From contig JBBRNP010000009.1 of NCBI GenBank assembly GCA_038230255.1, positions 1-64,000 on the forward strand: a DNA stretch of 64,000 nt. Direction: 5' to 3'. Position 1 is the stretch's first letter; each line of letters begins with the position of its first letter. The position numbers were made by a program, and so were the translations under genes. The stretch is from AV40 sp038230255 (GTDB lineage: Bacteria; Verrucomicrobiota; Verrucomicrobiia; Chthoniobacterales; UBA10450). The notes beneath the pieces are model-generated. The model made no database searches, was not told where the DNA came from, and saw nothing but the letters and a program-made list of their open reading frames with translations. Below are positions 25,901 to 32,876 of this stretch, one piece after another.

Positions 25901-26145
25901 ACGGAAACAAACCCGGTGAGTACACCGCGCGTGCGATTGAAGCACTAGAAACGAACGTCATATGGGAGCGTCACTTTCTGGAATTGCGTAAGGCCGCGTA
26001 CGCCAGCGTCAATAATTCGCGGTCAGCACAAGCCGCGCGCGATCTCGATGATTTCATGCAGTACGAGGCTTTAACGACAGACACAGATGCTTTGACAAGA
26101 GAATTTGAGATTGGCTCGGGGAGACAGACTCACACTCCGCGCTGA
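22972..26145 (+). CDS. Membrane protein fused to a spermidine synthase-like domain and a repeat-rich C-terminus
   Basis: 1057 residues in three parts. Residues 1-450: about 11-12 hydrophobic helices of the type found in 'fused MFS/spermidine synthase' proteins. Residues 470-740: a SpeE-like aminopropyltransferase fold with FIVNGKSDG, the SAM-type binding loop VVGLGTGST and an acidic VELEP. The catalytic-site loop reads YDLIVSEPSNPY, where true spermidine synthases have Asp, so aminopropyl transfer is doubtful. Residues 800-1057: alpha-helical, TPR-like. Start ATG at 22972. It is transcribed alone and converges on queE with 16 bp overlap. Function unknown; small-molecule transfer at the membrane is only a guess. 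Confidence 0.85.
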   Translation: MPSRTRVVSLFLFGSGFCALIYQTTWLREFRLIFGASTAASAAVLGVFMAGLGFGGIILGRRAESKAQPLAFYAKLELFIALSAAVSPLLILAARHLYIAIGGTLATGMAIGTIVRLILAALILGPPTFLMGGTLPAAARAVVTADDISRRTVGVLYGINTLGAVSGALLGTFYLFENFGNHLTLWWATAVNSIVALLAFRFSKSMPQLEPRESFEDEESGAVINQVFVLIAAGLVGFAFFLMEIVWYRMLGPLLGGSTFSFGLILAAALLGIGLGGVTYALFDLKRSASLYLFALTCAAEAFFIALPYALGDRIAITAMLLRPLGTLGFYGHVAAWSTICFIVVFPPAFISGIQFPLLIALLGKGRRGVGSQTGAAYAWNTIGALIGSLAGGFGLIPLFSAPGVWKFVIIILSALAILATCLRSGWGEARLRVRAIIPLSAAALAPLMLTATGPTAFWRHSQIGVGRLKFYHASPNELRDAIQGIRRHIIWDVDGIESSVGLQNADGLSFIVNGKSDGNTRSDAGTQVMSGLIGAALHPNPKQAMVVGLGTGSTAGWLAAVPSIERVDVVELEPAILKVAQTCAPVNHDALANPKLRVMIGDGRELLLTIRNRYDLIVSEPSNPYRAGVAGLFTSDFYQSVKNRLSPGGIFLQWVQTYSVDDRTIEIFYRTLKSVFPNIESWETEEGDLLLAASQEPLQYNAEVLRGRLAAEPFRSAMLSAWSGIGLEDFLAHYVGNTTVATVLQNLESWPLNTDDRTVIEFAFARSVGAANGFQIASFRYSAHAAHCDRPRINEAEIDWGRVEEARRTSFNQPLKNMTNDERNRVVAFLNYRNGDLPSALQFWRAQPQEPKTVPELELVAECLASEGNHAALRYVEELAAIVPSGAEAIRAELYWKQGKIKEAADNLETFLQTAHKDPWPNEGLIKRSIALTETLACSDRAVAVSLYDNLRTPLCVWNGETDRELRLVSVAVCLDGNKPGEYTARAIEALETNVIWERHFLELRKAAYASVNNSRSAQAARDLDDFMQYEALTTDTDALTREFEIGSGRQTHTPR

Positions 26146-26789
26146 TTTGGGGTCCAGATGAACTTGTGCATCTGAAGTTGAAAACGGACGTCGAGCTTAT
26201 CGGCCAGAATCCATTCGACGATCTGGCGCGGATCGATCCGGCCGAAGATCGGCGAGAACAAAACGGCGCGGCAGCGTTTCGTTAGATCAAACTTGAGAAC
26301 TTTGTCGCACGACCATTCGTAATCTTCGCGTGAGCCCATCACGAATTTCACTTCATCGCGCTCGGTCAAATGGTCGATGTTCGACCAAAGATTTTTCTCC
26401 ACCTCGCCGCTGCCGGGCGTTTTCAAGTCCATGATCCGATGGACGCGCGGATCAACCGTCGAAATGTCATGCGCACCGCTGGTCTCGAGCAAAACGGTGT
26501 GGCCCGCATCGCATAAGATCGACATCAACGGGAGAACATTCTTTTGCAGGAGCGGTTCGCCGCCGGTGATCTCGACGAGAGGACAGTGAAGTTCTTTCAC
26601 TCGATCGGCGATTTCGCTGAGCGACATCTTCTTGCCGTCGTAAAAGGCGTATTCGGTGTCGCAATAATTGCAGCGCAGATCGCAAAAGGTCAGCCGGACG
26701 AAGACGCAGCGCTCACCCGCCCAGGTGCTCTCGCCCTGGATCGACTGATAGATCTCATTTACGGTCAGTGACTTTTCCTGTTCAAACAT
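26130..26789 (-). CDS. queE: 7-carboxy-7-deazaguanine synthase
   Basis: 219 residues. Radical SAM cluster motif CDLRCNYC, an N-terminal YQSIQGES segment that binds the pterin substrate, and a VEITGGEPLLQ motif, all typical of QueE. It converts 6-carboxytetrahydropterin to 7-carboxy-7-deazaguanine for queuosine synthesis. No queC or queD is in the window. The 3' end overlaps the convergent membrane fusion gene by 16 bp. Confidence 0.93.
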   Translation of the reverse strand: MFEQEKSLTVNEIYQSIQGESTWAGERCVFVRLTFCDLRCNYCDTEYAFYDGKKMSLSEIADRVKELHCPLVEITGGEPLLQKNVLPLMSILCDAGHTVLLETSGAHDISTVDPRVHRIMDLKTPGSGEVEKNLWSNIDHLTERDEVKFVMGSREDYEWSCDKVLKFDLTKRCRAVLFSPIFGRIDPRQIVEWILADKLDVRFQLQMHKFIWTPNQRGV

Positions 26790-26809
26790 TGTGTCTTACA
26801 TGTTGATCG

Positions 26810-26840
26810 CCCGCCACGCCGTAGCCTTGGCGAAGGCGGG
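26810..26840. repeat. Short hairpin repeat upstream of queE
   Basis: CCCGCC...GGCGGG encloses an internal GCC/GGC hairpin built on the word CGTAGCCTTGGCGAAGG. The reverse complement of this word, about 23 bp, recurs in the three ~110-bp repeats at 58463-59074. It lies in the queE-trpA divergent gap. Confidence 0.65.
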
Positions 26841-26896
26841 TCAGCGTCTTTTCGTCCATTCGACTCAGCCGTAATTCTATCAGATCATCTGGTTCG

Positions 26897-27727
26897 ATGC
26901 ACAACCGGATCGACGACTGCTTCGCCCGTTTGCGGAAGGAAAAACGCAAGGGCTTTATCCCCTACATTTGCGCGGGCGATCCAACTCTGAAGCGCACCGT
27001 CGATCTTGGGTTTGCCTTGGAAGAAGCGGGCGCCGATGTGCTCGAGCTGGGATTGCCGTTTTCCGATCCGCTCGCCGACGGAATTGTGAATCAATTGGCG
27101 GCTCAGCGTTCGCTCGCTGCAGGCACGACTGTGCGCGGCCTTTTCGATTGTGTCCGTGAGATCCGCCGCCAATCGCAAATTCCAATCGTTCTCTACACGT
27201 ATCTCAATCCGATCTTCCAGTTCGGTGCCGACGAATTTCATCGCGAGGCAGAAGACGCAGGTGTGGACGGGTTACTCATTCTCGATCTTCCGCCGGAAGA
27301 AGATCTCTCGGAACTCGACTGCTTAAAGCAGTCAAGTTCCGGCGCGCGTGTTGCGGAGCAAAACGTGATTCACATCAGGCTAATCGCGCCGACGACGCCA
27401 CCTGATCGGATGAAGGAGATCGCGAGGAACGCGCGGGGATTTTTCTACTACGTTTCGCGCGAAGGCGTGACAGGCGCGCGTGATTCAATCGCAACCTCGT
27501 TGCCGGAGAAGATCGCGGAGCTGAGAAAGATATCGGATTTACCGGTCGCGGTTGGATTTGGGATTTCAAATCCCGAGCAAGCTCGCGAAGTGGCGCAACA
27601 CGCCGACGCAGTCGTGGTTGGGAGCGCGATTGTCGATCTTATCGCCAAGCATGGAGACAAACCGGAGACGGTTGAGAAGGTCGGCGCCTTCGCGCGCGAG
27701 TTGGGAAACGCTATCAAATCGGTCTGA
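26897..27727 (+). CDS. trpA: Tryptophan synthase alpha subunit
   Basis: 276 residues, TIM barrel. The YICAGDPTL start, catalytic Glu in VLELGLPFSDP with the Asp of the following loop, and the phosphate-binding GFGIS and GSAIV loops are all present. It cleaves indole-3-glycerol phosphate to indole and glyceraldehyde 3-phosphate, passing indole to TrpB. trpB is not adjacent, so the trp genes are dispersed here. The start ATG at 26897 is in the normal position. A palindromic element follows 4 bp after the stop. Confidence 0.96.
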   Translation: MHNRIDDCFARLRKEKRKGFIPYICAGDPTLKRTVDLGFALEEAGADVLELGLPFSDPLADGIVNQLAAQRSLAAGTTVRGLFDCVREIRRQSQIPIVLYTYLNPIFQFGADEFHREAEDAGVDGLLILDLPPEEDLSELDCLKQSSSGARVAEQNVIHIRLIAPTTPPDRMKEIARNARGFFYYVSREGVTGARDSIATSLPEKIAELRKISDLPVAVGFGISNPEQAREVAQHADAVVVGSAIVDLIAKHGDKPETVEKVGAFARELGNAIKSV

Positions 27728-27731
27728 GCTT

Positions 27732-27801
27732 AATGTGGGAGGGACCTTAGTGTCCCGATTGAGGACAGGAAGAGTCGCGGCACTGAGGCCGCTCCCACAT
27801 T
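27732..27801. repeat. Three-stem palindromic element between convergent genes
   Basis: An outer perfect 10-bp inverted repeat (AATGTGGGAG / CTCCCACATT) encloses two hairpins: GGGAC-cttagt-GTCCC and GCGGC-actgag-GCCGC, each with a 6-nt loop. The predicted shape is a cruciform or three-way junction. It fills the gap between trpA and the convergent gene and may also serve as a terminator. Two relatives are at 30720 and 31479. Confidence 0.8.
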
Positions 27802-27809
27802 GAAAACAG

Positions 27810-28556
27810 TTAGATCCCGCACTTCTTTGTCGCTTCAGCGAAGTTCGATTTCTTGCGAAGCAATGACGCGAGATAAGCATCGACGGTGGGCACATCCTGA
27901 ATCCGGGTCAGATTCGCCGGCCTCTCGAGGCGTGAGAAAATTGCTTGAGCGATCTTGCTTCGCGGAACTTCTTTTTCGCCGTAACCGCCGGGAATATTGC
28001 TCGACCAAAAGCGGACGTATTCGCCATCGGGATGATTCACCGTTCCGAGAAAGATCACCGAATGACCGTGTTCGCTTCGACCGACATTTTGGTTCCAAAA
28101 AATCTTCATGAAATCGCCCGGCTGCGCTTGCGCGAAATCGGTAAAGTTTCTTCCGAGTCCGAGCTCGTGAAATAGGCGGCCAGTTCCGGGGCCATTGGCG
28201 TTCCAGCGACCCCAAATCCCTTCGCCATCGTGCTGGTCGCGAATGATGAGTTGGTTGAGCGTCGCGAAATCGAGCTTGAGCTGGCCGCTGTCGCGCAAAG
28301 CTTCAATCGTTTTGATGAACACGATGTAAGTCGCGCCGGAGCAGAAGCTCGGATACGGCCCGGTTGGAATGACGAAAAATTTCCCGGATTCGAAATGCGC
28401 CGCGGATTGCAATTTGATCTTGGCGAAGTGCGAGACGGAATATTTGCCGCCGCTCGGCATTTTCCGCATTTGTTCGAGGACTAAGTTGTTAAGGTCGGCG
28501 GCCGATGCGGAGTGAGCAATGGCTGCGACACAGACGACCCAAATCAGCCTTCGCAT
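27810..28556 (-). CDS. Secreted protein with possible NlpC/CHAP-like cysteine hydrolase fold
   Basis: 248 residues from the ATG at 28556, with a signal peptide (MRRLIWVVCVAAIAHSASA). The mature part has FCSGATY followed by about 90 residues, then AQPGDFMKIFW and GHSVIFLG. A Cys at the start of a helix, a PGD turn and a strand beginning GH recall NlpC/P60 and CHAP amidases of peptidoglycan, but I could not confirm the family. It would act in the periplasm or outside the cell. It stands alone between two repeats; a MITE-like element lies upstream of its start. Confidence 0.6.
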   Translation of the reverse strand: MRRLIWVVCVAAIAHSASAADLNNLVLEQMRKMPSGGKYSVSHFAKIKLQSAAHFESGKFFVIPTGPYPSFCSGATYIVFIKTIEALRDSGQLKLDFATLNQLIIRDQHDGEGIWGRWNANGPGTGRLFHELGLGRNFTDFAQAQPGDFMKIFWNQNVGRSEHGHSVIFLGTVNHPDGEYVRFWSSNIPGGYGEKEVPRSKIAQAIFSRLERPANLTRIQDVPTVDAYLASLLRKKSNFAEATKKCGI

Positions 28557-28600
28557 GGCCGACAACTAAACGACGATTTCCTTCCCAGGCAATCGCTCTC

Positions 28601-28782
28601 TGTCATTCCGACCGGAGTGGAGGAATCTCTAACTATTTCTGTCGATGGCGAACCGTGTAATCTGAAATAGTAAGAGATGTCTCCCGTTCGACTCGCTCCG
28701 CTCGCTCAGGGCAGGTTCTTAGTATGGCGGCTTCGCCGCTGATAATTGGATAAACGTCACGTTGCCGCTCGACATGACAATT
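28601..28782 (+). repeat. MITE-like palindromic element, copy 1
   Basis: Begins TGTCATTCCGACCG and ends CGCTCGACATGACA, giving short inverted ends. Inside, GGAATCTCTAACTATTTC pairs imperfectly with a downstream GAAATA...GAGATG stretch. A CTCGCTCCGCTCGCTCAGGG segment and a GGCGGC/GCCGC hairpin follow. Copy 2 (29622) matches along almost the full length, and copy 3 (34547) is a shorter version. No gene is inside. It fills the divergent gap upstream of dapF. Confidence 0.85.
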
Positions 28783-28810
28783 TGGGCCTAATCGCTAGAA
28801 TACTGTCAAC

Positions 28811-29614
28811 ATGTTGCGTTTCACCAAGATGAACGGCGCGGGCAACGATTTCGTCATGATCGACAATCGTGCCGGCGCGGTGCGTTTGCAGCCCGAGCAA
28901 ATTGTCCGGATCTGCGATCGCCATCGCGGCATCGGTGCGGATGGGATCCTTTTGCTCGAGACCGGCTCTAATGGCGCCGATTTCCGGATGCGATATTACA
29001 ACCGCGACGGCGGGGAAGCGGAAATGTGCGGAAACGGCGCGCGTTGTTTCGCGCGGTTTGCCAACAAAGTTGCGGGCGCGCCGGAAAAAGTCTCATTTCA
29101 AACTCCGGCCGGGCTGATTCGGGGAGAATTGCGCGGCGAGCTGGTCACTCTGCAGATGACCGGCCCGAAAGATTTACGTCTCGGGATCGAAGTCATCGCC
29201 AATGGCGAAAAAGAACGCGCGCATTTCATCAACAGTGGTGTTCCGCACGTCGTTGTGCCGGTTTCCAAAGCCGACGACGTCGATGTTCGCCGGAGAGGCG
29301 AAGCGATCCGGCGTCACAAAATGTTTAAACCCGGGGGGGCAAACGTGAATTTTATCGAGAAAGCGGGCCCGCAGAAAATTCTGCTCCGAACTTACGAGCG
29401 CGGTGTCGAGGACGAAACGCTCGCGTGCGGAACAGGTGTCGTTGCCAGTGCGCTGATTTTTGCCGCGACGGAAAAAGTGGACGGGCCAATCAGTGTCACT
29501 GTTCGCAGCGGCAGCGAGCTTAGCGTCGGTTTCAAGAGGCGAGGGGACCAATTTACGAACGTTACGCTTACGGGTCCGGCGGAGTTTGCCTTCGAGGGAA
29601 CGATCGATCTCTAG
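28811..29614 (+). CDS. dapF: Diaminopimelate epimerase
   Basis: 267 residues. Both catalytic cysteines are visible: CGNGARC near residue 75 and ACGTG near 210. The N-terminus FTKMNGAGNDF is family-typical. It converts LL- to meso-diaminopimelate for lysine and peptidoglycan synthesis. dapA and dapB follow on the same strand, separated by palindromic elements, which makes this a dispersed but co-directional lysine pathway block. Confidence 0.96.
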   Translation: MLRFTKMNGAGNDFVMIDNRAGAVRLQPEQIVRICDRHRGIGADGILLLETGSNGADFRMRYYNRDGGEAEMCGNGARCFARFANKVAGAPEKVSFQTPAGLIRGELRGELVTLQMTGPKDLRLGIEVIANGEKERAHFINSGVPHVVVPVSKADDVDVRRRGEAIRRHKMFKPGGANVNFIEKAGPQKILLRTYERGVEDETLACGTGVVASALIFAATEKVDGPISVTVRSGSELSVGFKRRGDQFTNVTLTGPAEFAFEGTIDL

Positions 29615-29621
29615 GCTTTCC

Positions 29622-29805
29622 TGTCATTCCGACCGAAGTGGAGGAATCTCTAACTATTTCCGTTATGCGCCGCTTTCTAAGCACCGAAATATCTAAAGAT
29701 GTCTCCCGTTCGACTCGCTCCGCTCGCTCAGGGCAGGCTCTTAGTATGGCGGCTTCGCCGCTGATAATTGGATGCAACGTCACGTTGCCGCTCGACATGA
29801 CAATT
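29622..29805 (+). repeat. MITE-like palindromic element, copy 2
   Basis: Near-identical to copy 1 over the ends and the middle CTCGCTCCGCTCGCTCAGGG segment. It differs mainly in the loop between the two inner arms, where it has TTATGCGCCGC. It starts 8 bp after the dapF stop and ends 28 bp before the dapA start. Confidence 0.85.
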
Positions 29806-29832
29806 GACTGAAGGCCCTCTAGAATTGCCGAG

Positions 29833-30711
29833 ATGTTTCGGGGCATTTTCACGGCAGTAGTCACACCGTTTCGAAACGGAGATATCGATTTTCCGGCGTT
29901 CGAAAAGTTAGTTGAGACGCAGATCGCCGCCGGAATTACGGGCATAGTCGCTGTCGGGACGACCGGCGAGTCCCCGACGCTTACACACGATGAGAAGCAC
30001 GAAGTCATTCAGCGCGCGATAAAGATCGCGAACGGCCGCTGCCAGGTTATTGCCGGCGCCGGGACGAATTCCACCCGCGATTCCATTGAAGCGACAAAGT
30101 TTGCCGAGAAAGCTGGCGCGGACGGAGCGCTGCTGGTCGCCCCTTACTATAACAAACCGAGTCAGGAAGGATTGTTCCGTCACTTCAAAGCGATCGCGGA
30201 CGCGACATCGTTGCCGGTGATGCTTTACAACATTCCTGGCCGATGCGTGATCGACATCGGACCGGACACCGTTGTTCGACTCGCGGAATCGTGCCGCAAT
30301 ATCGTTTCGATCAAAGAAGCGAGCGGTAGTGTTGAGCGTGTGGGCGAATTACGTCGGCGTTTGCCGAAGGAGTTCACGATCATGAGCGGCGACGATTCGT
30401 TGACCTTGCCATTTATGGCGGTCGGCGCGGCTGGAGTTGTGAGCGTGGCCTCGAATTTATTTCCGGCGGAAATTTGTGCTCTGGTTCGAGCGTGCGACTC
30501 GGGCGATTACAAATTGGCCGAGACTCTGCATCGCAAACTTTTTTCGCTGTTCAAAGATTTGTTCATCGAACCAAATCCGGTGCCCGCGAAAAGCGCGCTC
30601 GCCTGGCGCGGGGCGATGTCCAACGAAGTTCGTCTTCCACTTTGCGAAATGACGGAAGCGAATCAGGTGCGCCTGCGCAAAACGCTCGACGAATTCGAAC
30701 GCGCGAAATGA
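29833..30711 (+). CDS. dapA: 4-hydroxy-tetrahydrodipicolinate synthase
   Basis: 292 residues, TIM barrel aldolase. TTGESPT binds pyruvate, YYNKPSQEG and YNIPGR carry the catalytic Tyr and Arg, and the Schiff-base Lys lies in SIKEASG. It condenses pyruvate with aspartate semialdehyde, the first committed step to diaminopimelate and lysine. The start ATG at 29833 gives the canonical MFRG N-terminus. Confidence 0.96.
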   Translation: MFRGIFTAVVTPFRNGDIDFPAFEKLVETQIAAGITGIVAVGTTGESPTLTHDEKHEVIQRAIKIANGRCQVIAGAGTNSTRDSIEATKFAEKAGADGALLVAPYYNKPSQEGLFRHFKAIADATSLPVMLYNIPGRCVIDIGPDTVVRLAESCRNIVSIKEASGSVERVGELRRRLPKEFTIMSGDDSLTLPFMAVGAAGVVSVASNLFPAEICALVRACDSGDYKLAETLHRKLFSLFKDLFIEPNPVPAKSALAWRGAMSNEVRLPLCEMTEANQVRLRKTLDEFERAK

Positions 30712-30719
30712 AGCAGCGA

Positions 30720-30788
30720 GTTGTAGCTGCCGCCGTATCTGGCGGCAGATTTTTTCGGACTGCCGGTGGGGACACCGGCAACTACAAC
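30720..30788. repeat. Three-stem palindromic element between dapA and dapB
   Basis: The outer inverted repeat GTTGTAG/CTACAAC encloses two perfect hairpins, CTGCCGCC/GGCGGCAG and TGCCGGTG/CACCGGCA, with a T-run between them. It has the same plan as the elements at 27732 and 31479 but different primary sequence. It occupies nearly the whole 88-bp gap. Confidence 0.8.
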
Positions 30789-30799
30789 GTCAGCGAGAC

Positions 30800-31477
30800 A
30801 TGAACAAAGTTCGCGTGTGTTTAATCGGGGCGCGCGGTCGAATGGGCCAGACCATTGTCGATTTGGCGAAAAGCGACCCGAAGATCGACATCGTTGCGCA
30901 ATGCGATCTCGGGGACGCGATTGAACCAGCGGTCGAGGATTGTGATGTCGCGATTGATTTCAGCCACGCCGGGGCGGTCGACGAAATATGTCGGATTGCC
31001 TTGCAGCACCGGAAAGCGCTTGTCATCGGGACGACGGGACACTCGTCGGAGCAGCGCCAGTTAATTCAGAGAACGGCGAGTTCGTTGCCAATTGTTTTTG
31101 CTTCGAATTTTAGCGTCGGCGTGAACGCGCTTTTTGCGCTGACTCTCCGGGCGGCGGAGATTTTCGGGTCCGAATTTGTGCCGCAAATCGTGGAGACACA
31201 CCACAAAATGAAGAAAGATGCGCCAAGTGGAACCGCGAAAACGCTGGGCGAGATCTTGAAAGAAGCGCTGAAGACAGAAATTCCGATTGAATCGATTCGC
31301 GAAGGCGACGTTGTCGGCGAGCACACCATTAGTTTTGTCGGACCAAGCGAACGGCTCGAGTTAACGCATCGGGCCGCCAGCCGCGAAATTTTCGCGCTTG
31401 GCGCGTTGCGCGCGGCGGACTGGATTGTGGGAAAACCGGCGGGACTTTACTCAATGCAGGATGTGCTTGGAGTGTAG
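30800..31477 (+). CDS. dapB: 4-hydroxy-tetrahydrodipicolinate reductase
   Basis: 225 residues. The N-terminal nucleotide-binding loop GARGRMGQ and the catalytic segment ETHHKMKKDAPSGTA are intact. It reduces the DapA product with NAD(P)H. The protein is shorter than the E. coli enzyme (about 270), a size seen in other compact DapBs. It lies 12 bp after the palindromic element and is followed at once by another one. Confidence 0.95.
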   Translation: MNKVRVCLIGARGRMGQTIVDLAKSDPKIDIVAQCDLGDAIEPAVEDCDVAIDFSHAGAVDEICRIALQHRKALVIGTTGHSSEQRQLIQRTASSLPIVFASNFSVGVNALFALTLRAAEIFGSEFVPQIVETHHKMKKDAPSGTAKTLGEILKEALKTEIPIESIREGDVVGEHTISFVGPSERLELTHRAASREIFALGALRAADWIVGKPAGLYSMQDVLGV

Positions 31478-31478
31478 C

Positions 31479-31543
31479 TGTAGTGGCGCGCGTCCTCACG
31501 CACATGATGGGGCGACTTGCGGCTGAGGACAGCCGCCTCTACA
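31479..31543. repeat. Three-stem palindromic element between dapB and folK
   Basis: The left arm TGTAGTGGCGCGCGTCCTC matches the reverse complement of the right arm with three mismatches. An inner hairpin GCGGCT-gaggac-AGCCGC has a 6-nt loop, and a weaker GCGT/ACGC hairpin precedes it. It begins 2 bp after the dapB stop and ends just before the folK ribosome binding site. Confidence 0.75.
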
Positions 31544-31552
31544 AAGGGAGAA

Positions 31553-32053
31553 ATGAGAATCGGTATCGCGCTCGGTTCGAATCTTGCCGATCGATTGGCC
31601 AATTTGTCGGAAGCGCGACAGGCGATTGTCGATCTTCGCAATGTTAAACCGCCCCTCCTGAGTTCGCCGATTTACGAAACTGAGCCGATAGATTGCGAGC
31701 CGGGCGCAGGAAAATTCCTCAACACCGTTTTGGAGGTCGAATACGACGGCGATCCAAGCGAGTTACTCGAGCATCTCGTTCGCGTTGAAGAATCGCTCGG
31801 ACGCGAACGTGACCACGCAAAAAATGTCTCCCGCAAGATCGACATCGACCTTCTTTATGCGGACGACTTGGATGTTAACAACGAACGGTTGCAGTTGCCG
31901 CATCCACGGATGCACTTGCGGAGGTTTGTTTTGCAACCGCTGGCTGATATTCGACCCGACTTGCCTTTGCCCGGGCAGGGAAAGACCGCGCGGGCGCTGC
32001 TCGCGCAGATGAAAGATTCGACTAAAGTGATTCGCTTCGCGGAGAAATGGTGA
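31553..32053 (+). CDS. folK: 2-amino-4-hydroxy-6-hydroxymethyldihydropteridine pyrophosphokinase
   Basis: 166 residues from the ATG at 31553, which has AAAGGGAG just upstream; the longer frame to 31517 lies in a palindromic element. IALGSNLADR, the RxRxDHAKN-type loop and RKIDIDLLYADD (metal-binding Asp pair) identify HPPK. It transfers pyrophosphate from ATP to the pterin in folate synthesis. The stop overlaps the panB start by one base (TGATG), implying translational coupling. Confidence 0.93.
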   Translation: MRIGIALGSNLADRLANLSEARQAIVDLRNVKPPLLSSPIYETEPIDCEPGAGKFLNTVLEVEYDGDPSELLEHLVRVEESLGRERDHAKNVSRKIDIDLLYADDLDVNNERLQLPHPRMHLRRFVLQPLADIRPDLPLPGQGKTARALLAQMKDSTKVIRFAEKW

Positions 32054-32841
32054 TGACGAATCTGGTCGAGAAATATCGGGAGATGAAGAAGCGCGGCGAA
32101 AAAGTCACCGCGCTGACCGCTTACGATTATCCGACGGCGCGATTGCTCGATGAGAGCGGGATCGACGTCATTCTGGTGGGCGATTCTTTGGGCATGGTCG
32201 TGCTCGGTTATGAAGACACGACGAGCGTGACGTTGGAGGAAATGTTGCATCACACTCGCGCGGTCGCGCGCGGGGTTAAATCCGCGTTGGTGGTGGGCGA
32301 CATGCCGATCCACACTTTCGAAACGCCGGCCCAGGCCGTTGCCACAGCGAAGCAACTTATCGGTGCCGGCGCGCAAGCGGTGAAGCTGGAGGGCGGCGTC
32401 AGTCACGCTGCGCACATCGAAGCGATCACGGACGCGGGAATTCCGTATATGGCGCACATCGGAATGCTGCCGCAGCACGTCCGCGAGCAGGGTGGCTACA
32501 AAGTTAAAGGTAAGACGCAACCTGAAGTCGAGGCGCTGATCGCCGACGCGAAGGCAGTGGAGAAGGCGGGCGCGTTCTCGGTCGTGCTCGAGATTGTCGT
32601 ACCGGAGATTGCGAGACAGATTACGAACGCGATTGATATTCCGACGATTGGCATCGGTTCGGGCGAGCAGTGCGACGGCCAGATTTTGGTCACGCACGAC
32701 TTGATCGGGTTCTTTCCCTGGTTCACGCCGAAGTTTGTTTCGCCCGAAGCGCGCGTGGCCGAGGAGATTCGCAAGGCGGCCCGGGCGTTTATTGAACGAA
32801 CGCGCGGAGCAACTGCGCTGTCTAAGCGGTCAGCAGATTGA
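32053..32841 (+). CDS. panB: 3-methyl-2-oxobutanoate hydroxymethyltransferase
   Basis: 262 residues from the ATG at 32053, which is spaced 8 bp from a GGAG and overlaps the folK stop; an alternative ATG lies two codons upstream. TALTAYDYPTA, VGDSLGMVVLG and the catalytic Glu region VVLEIVVPE are present. It adds a hydroxymethyl group from methylene-tetrahydrofolate to ketoisovalerate, the first step to pantothenate. Its folate cofactor makes the coupling to folK sensible. Confidence 0.95.
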   Translation: MTNLVEKYREMKKRGEKVTALTAYDYPTARLLDESGIDVILVGDSLGMVVLGYEDTTSVTLEEMLHHTRAVARGVKSALVVGDMPIHTFETPAQAVATAKQLIGAGAQAVKLEGGVSHAAHIEAITDAGIPYMAHIGMLPQHVREQGGYKVKGKTQPEVEALIADAKAVEKAGAFSVVLEIVVPEIARQITNAIDIPTIGIGSGEQCDGQILVTHDLIGFFPWFTPKFVSPEARVAEEIRKAARAFIERTRGATALSKRSAD

Positions 32842-32876
32842 CAACCATTCGGTGCTAACGGTGTTTAACTAAGACG

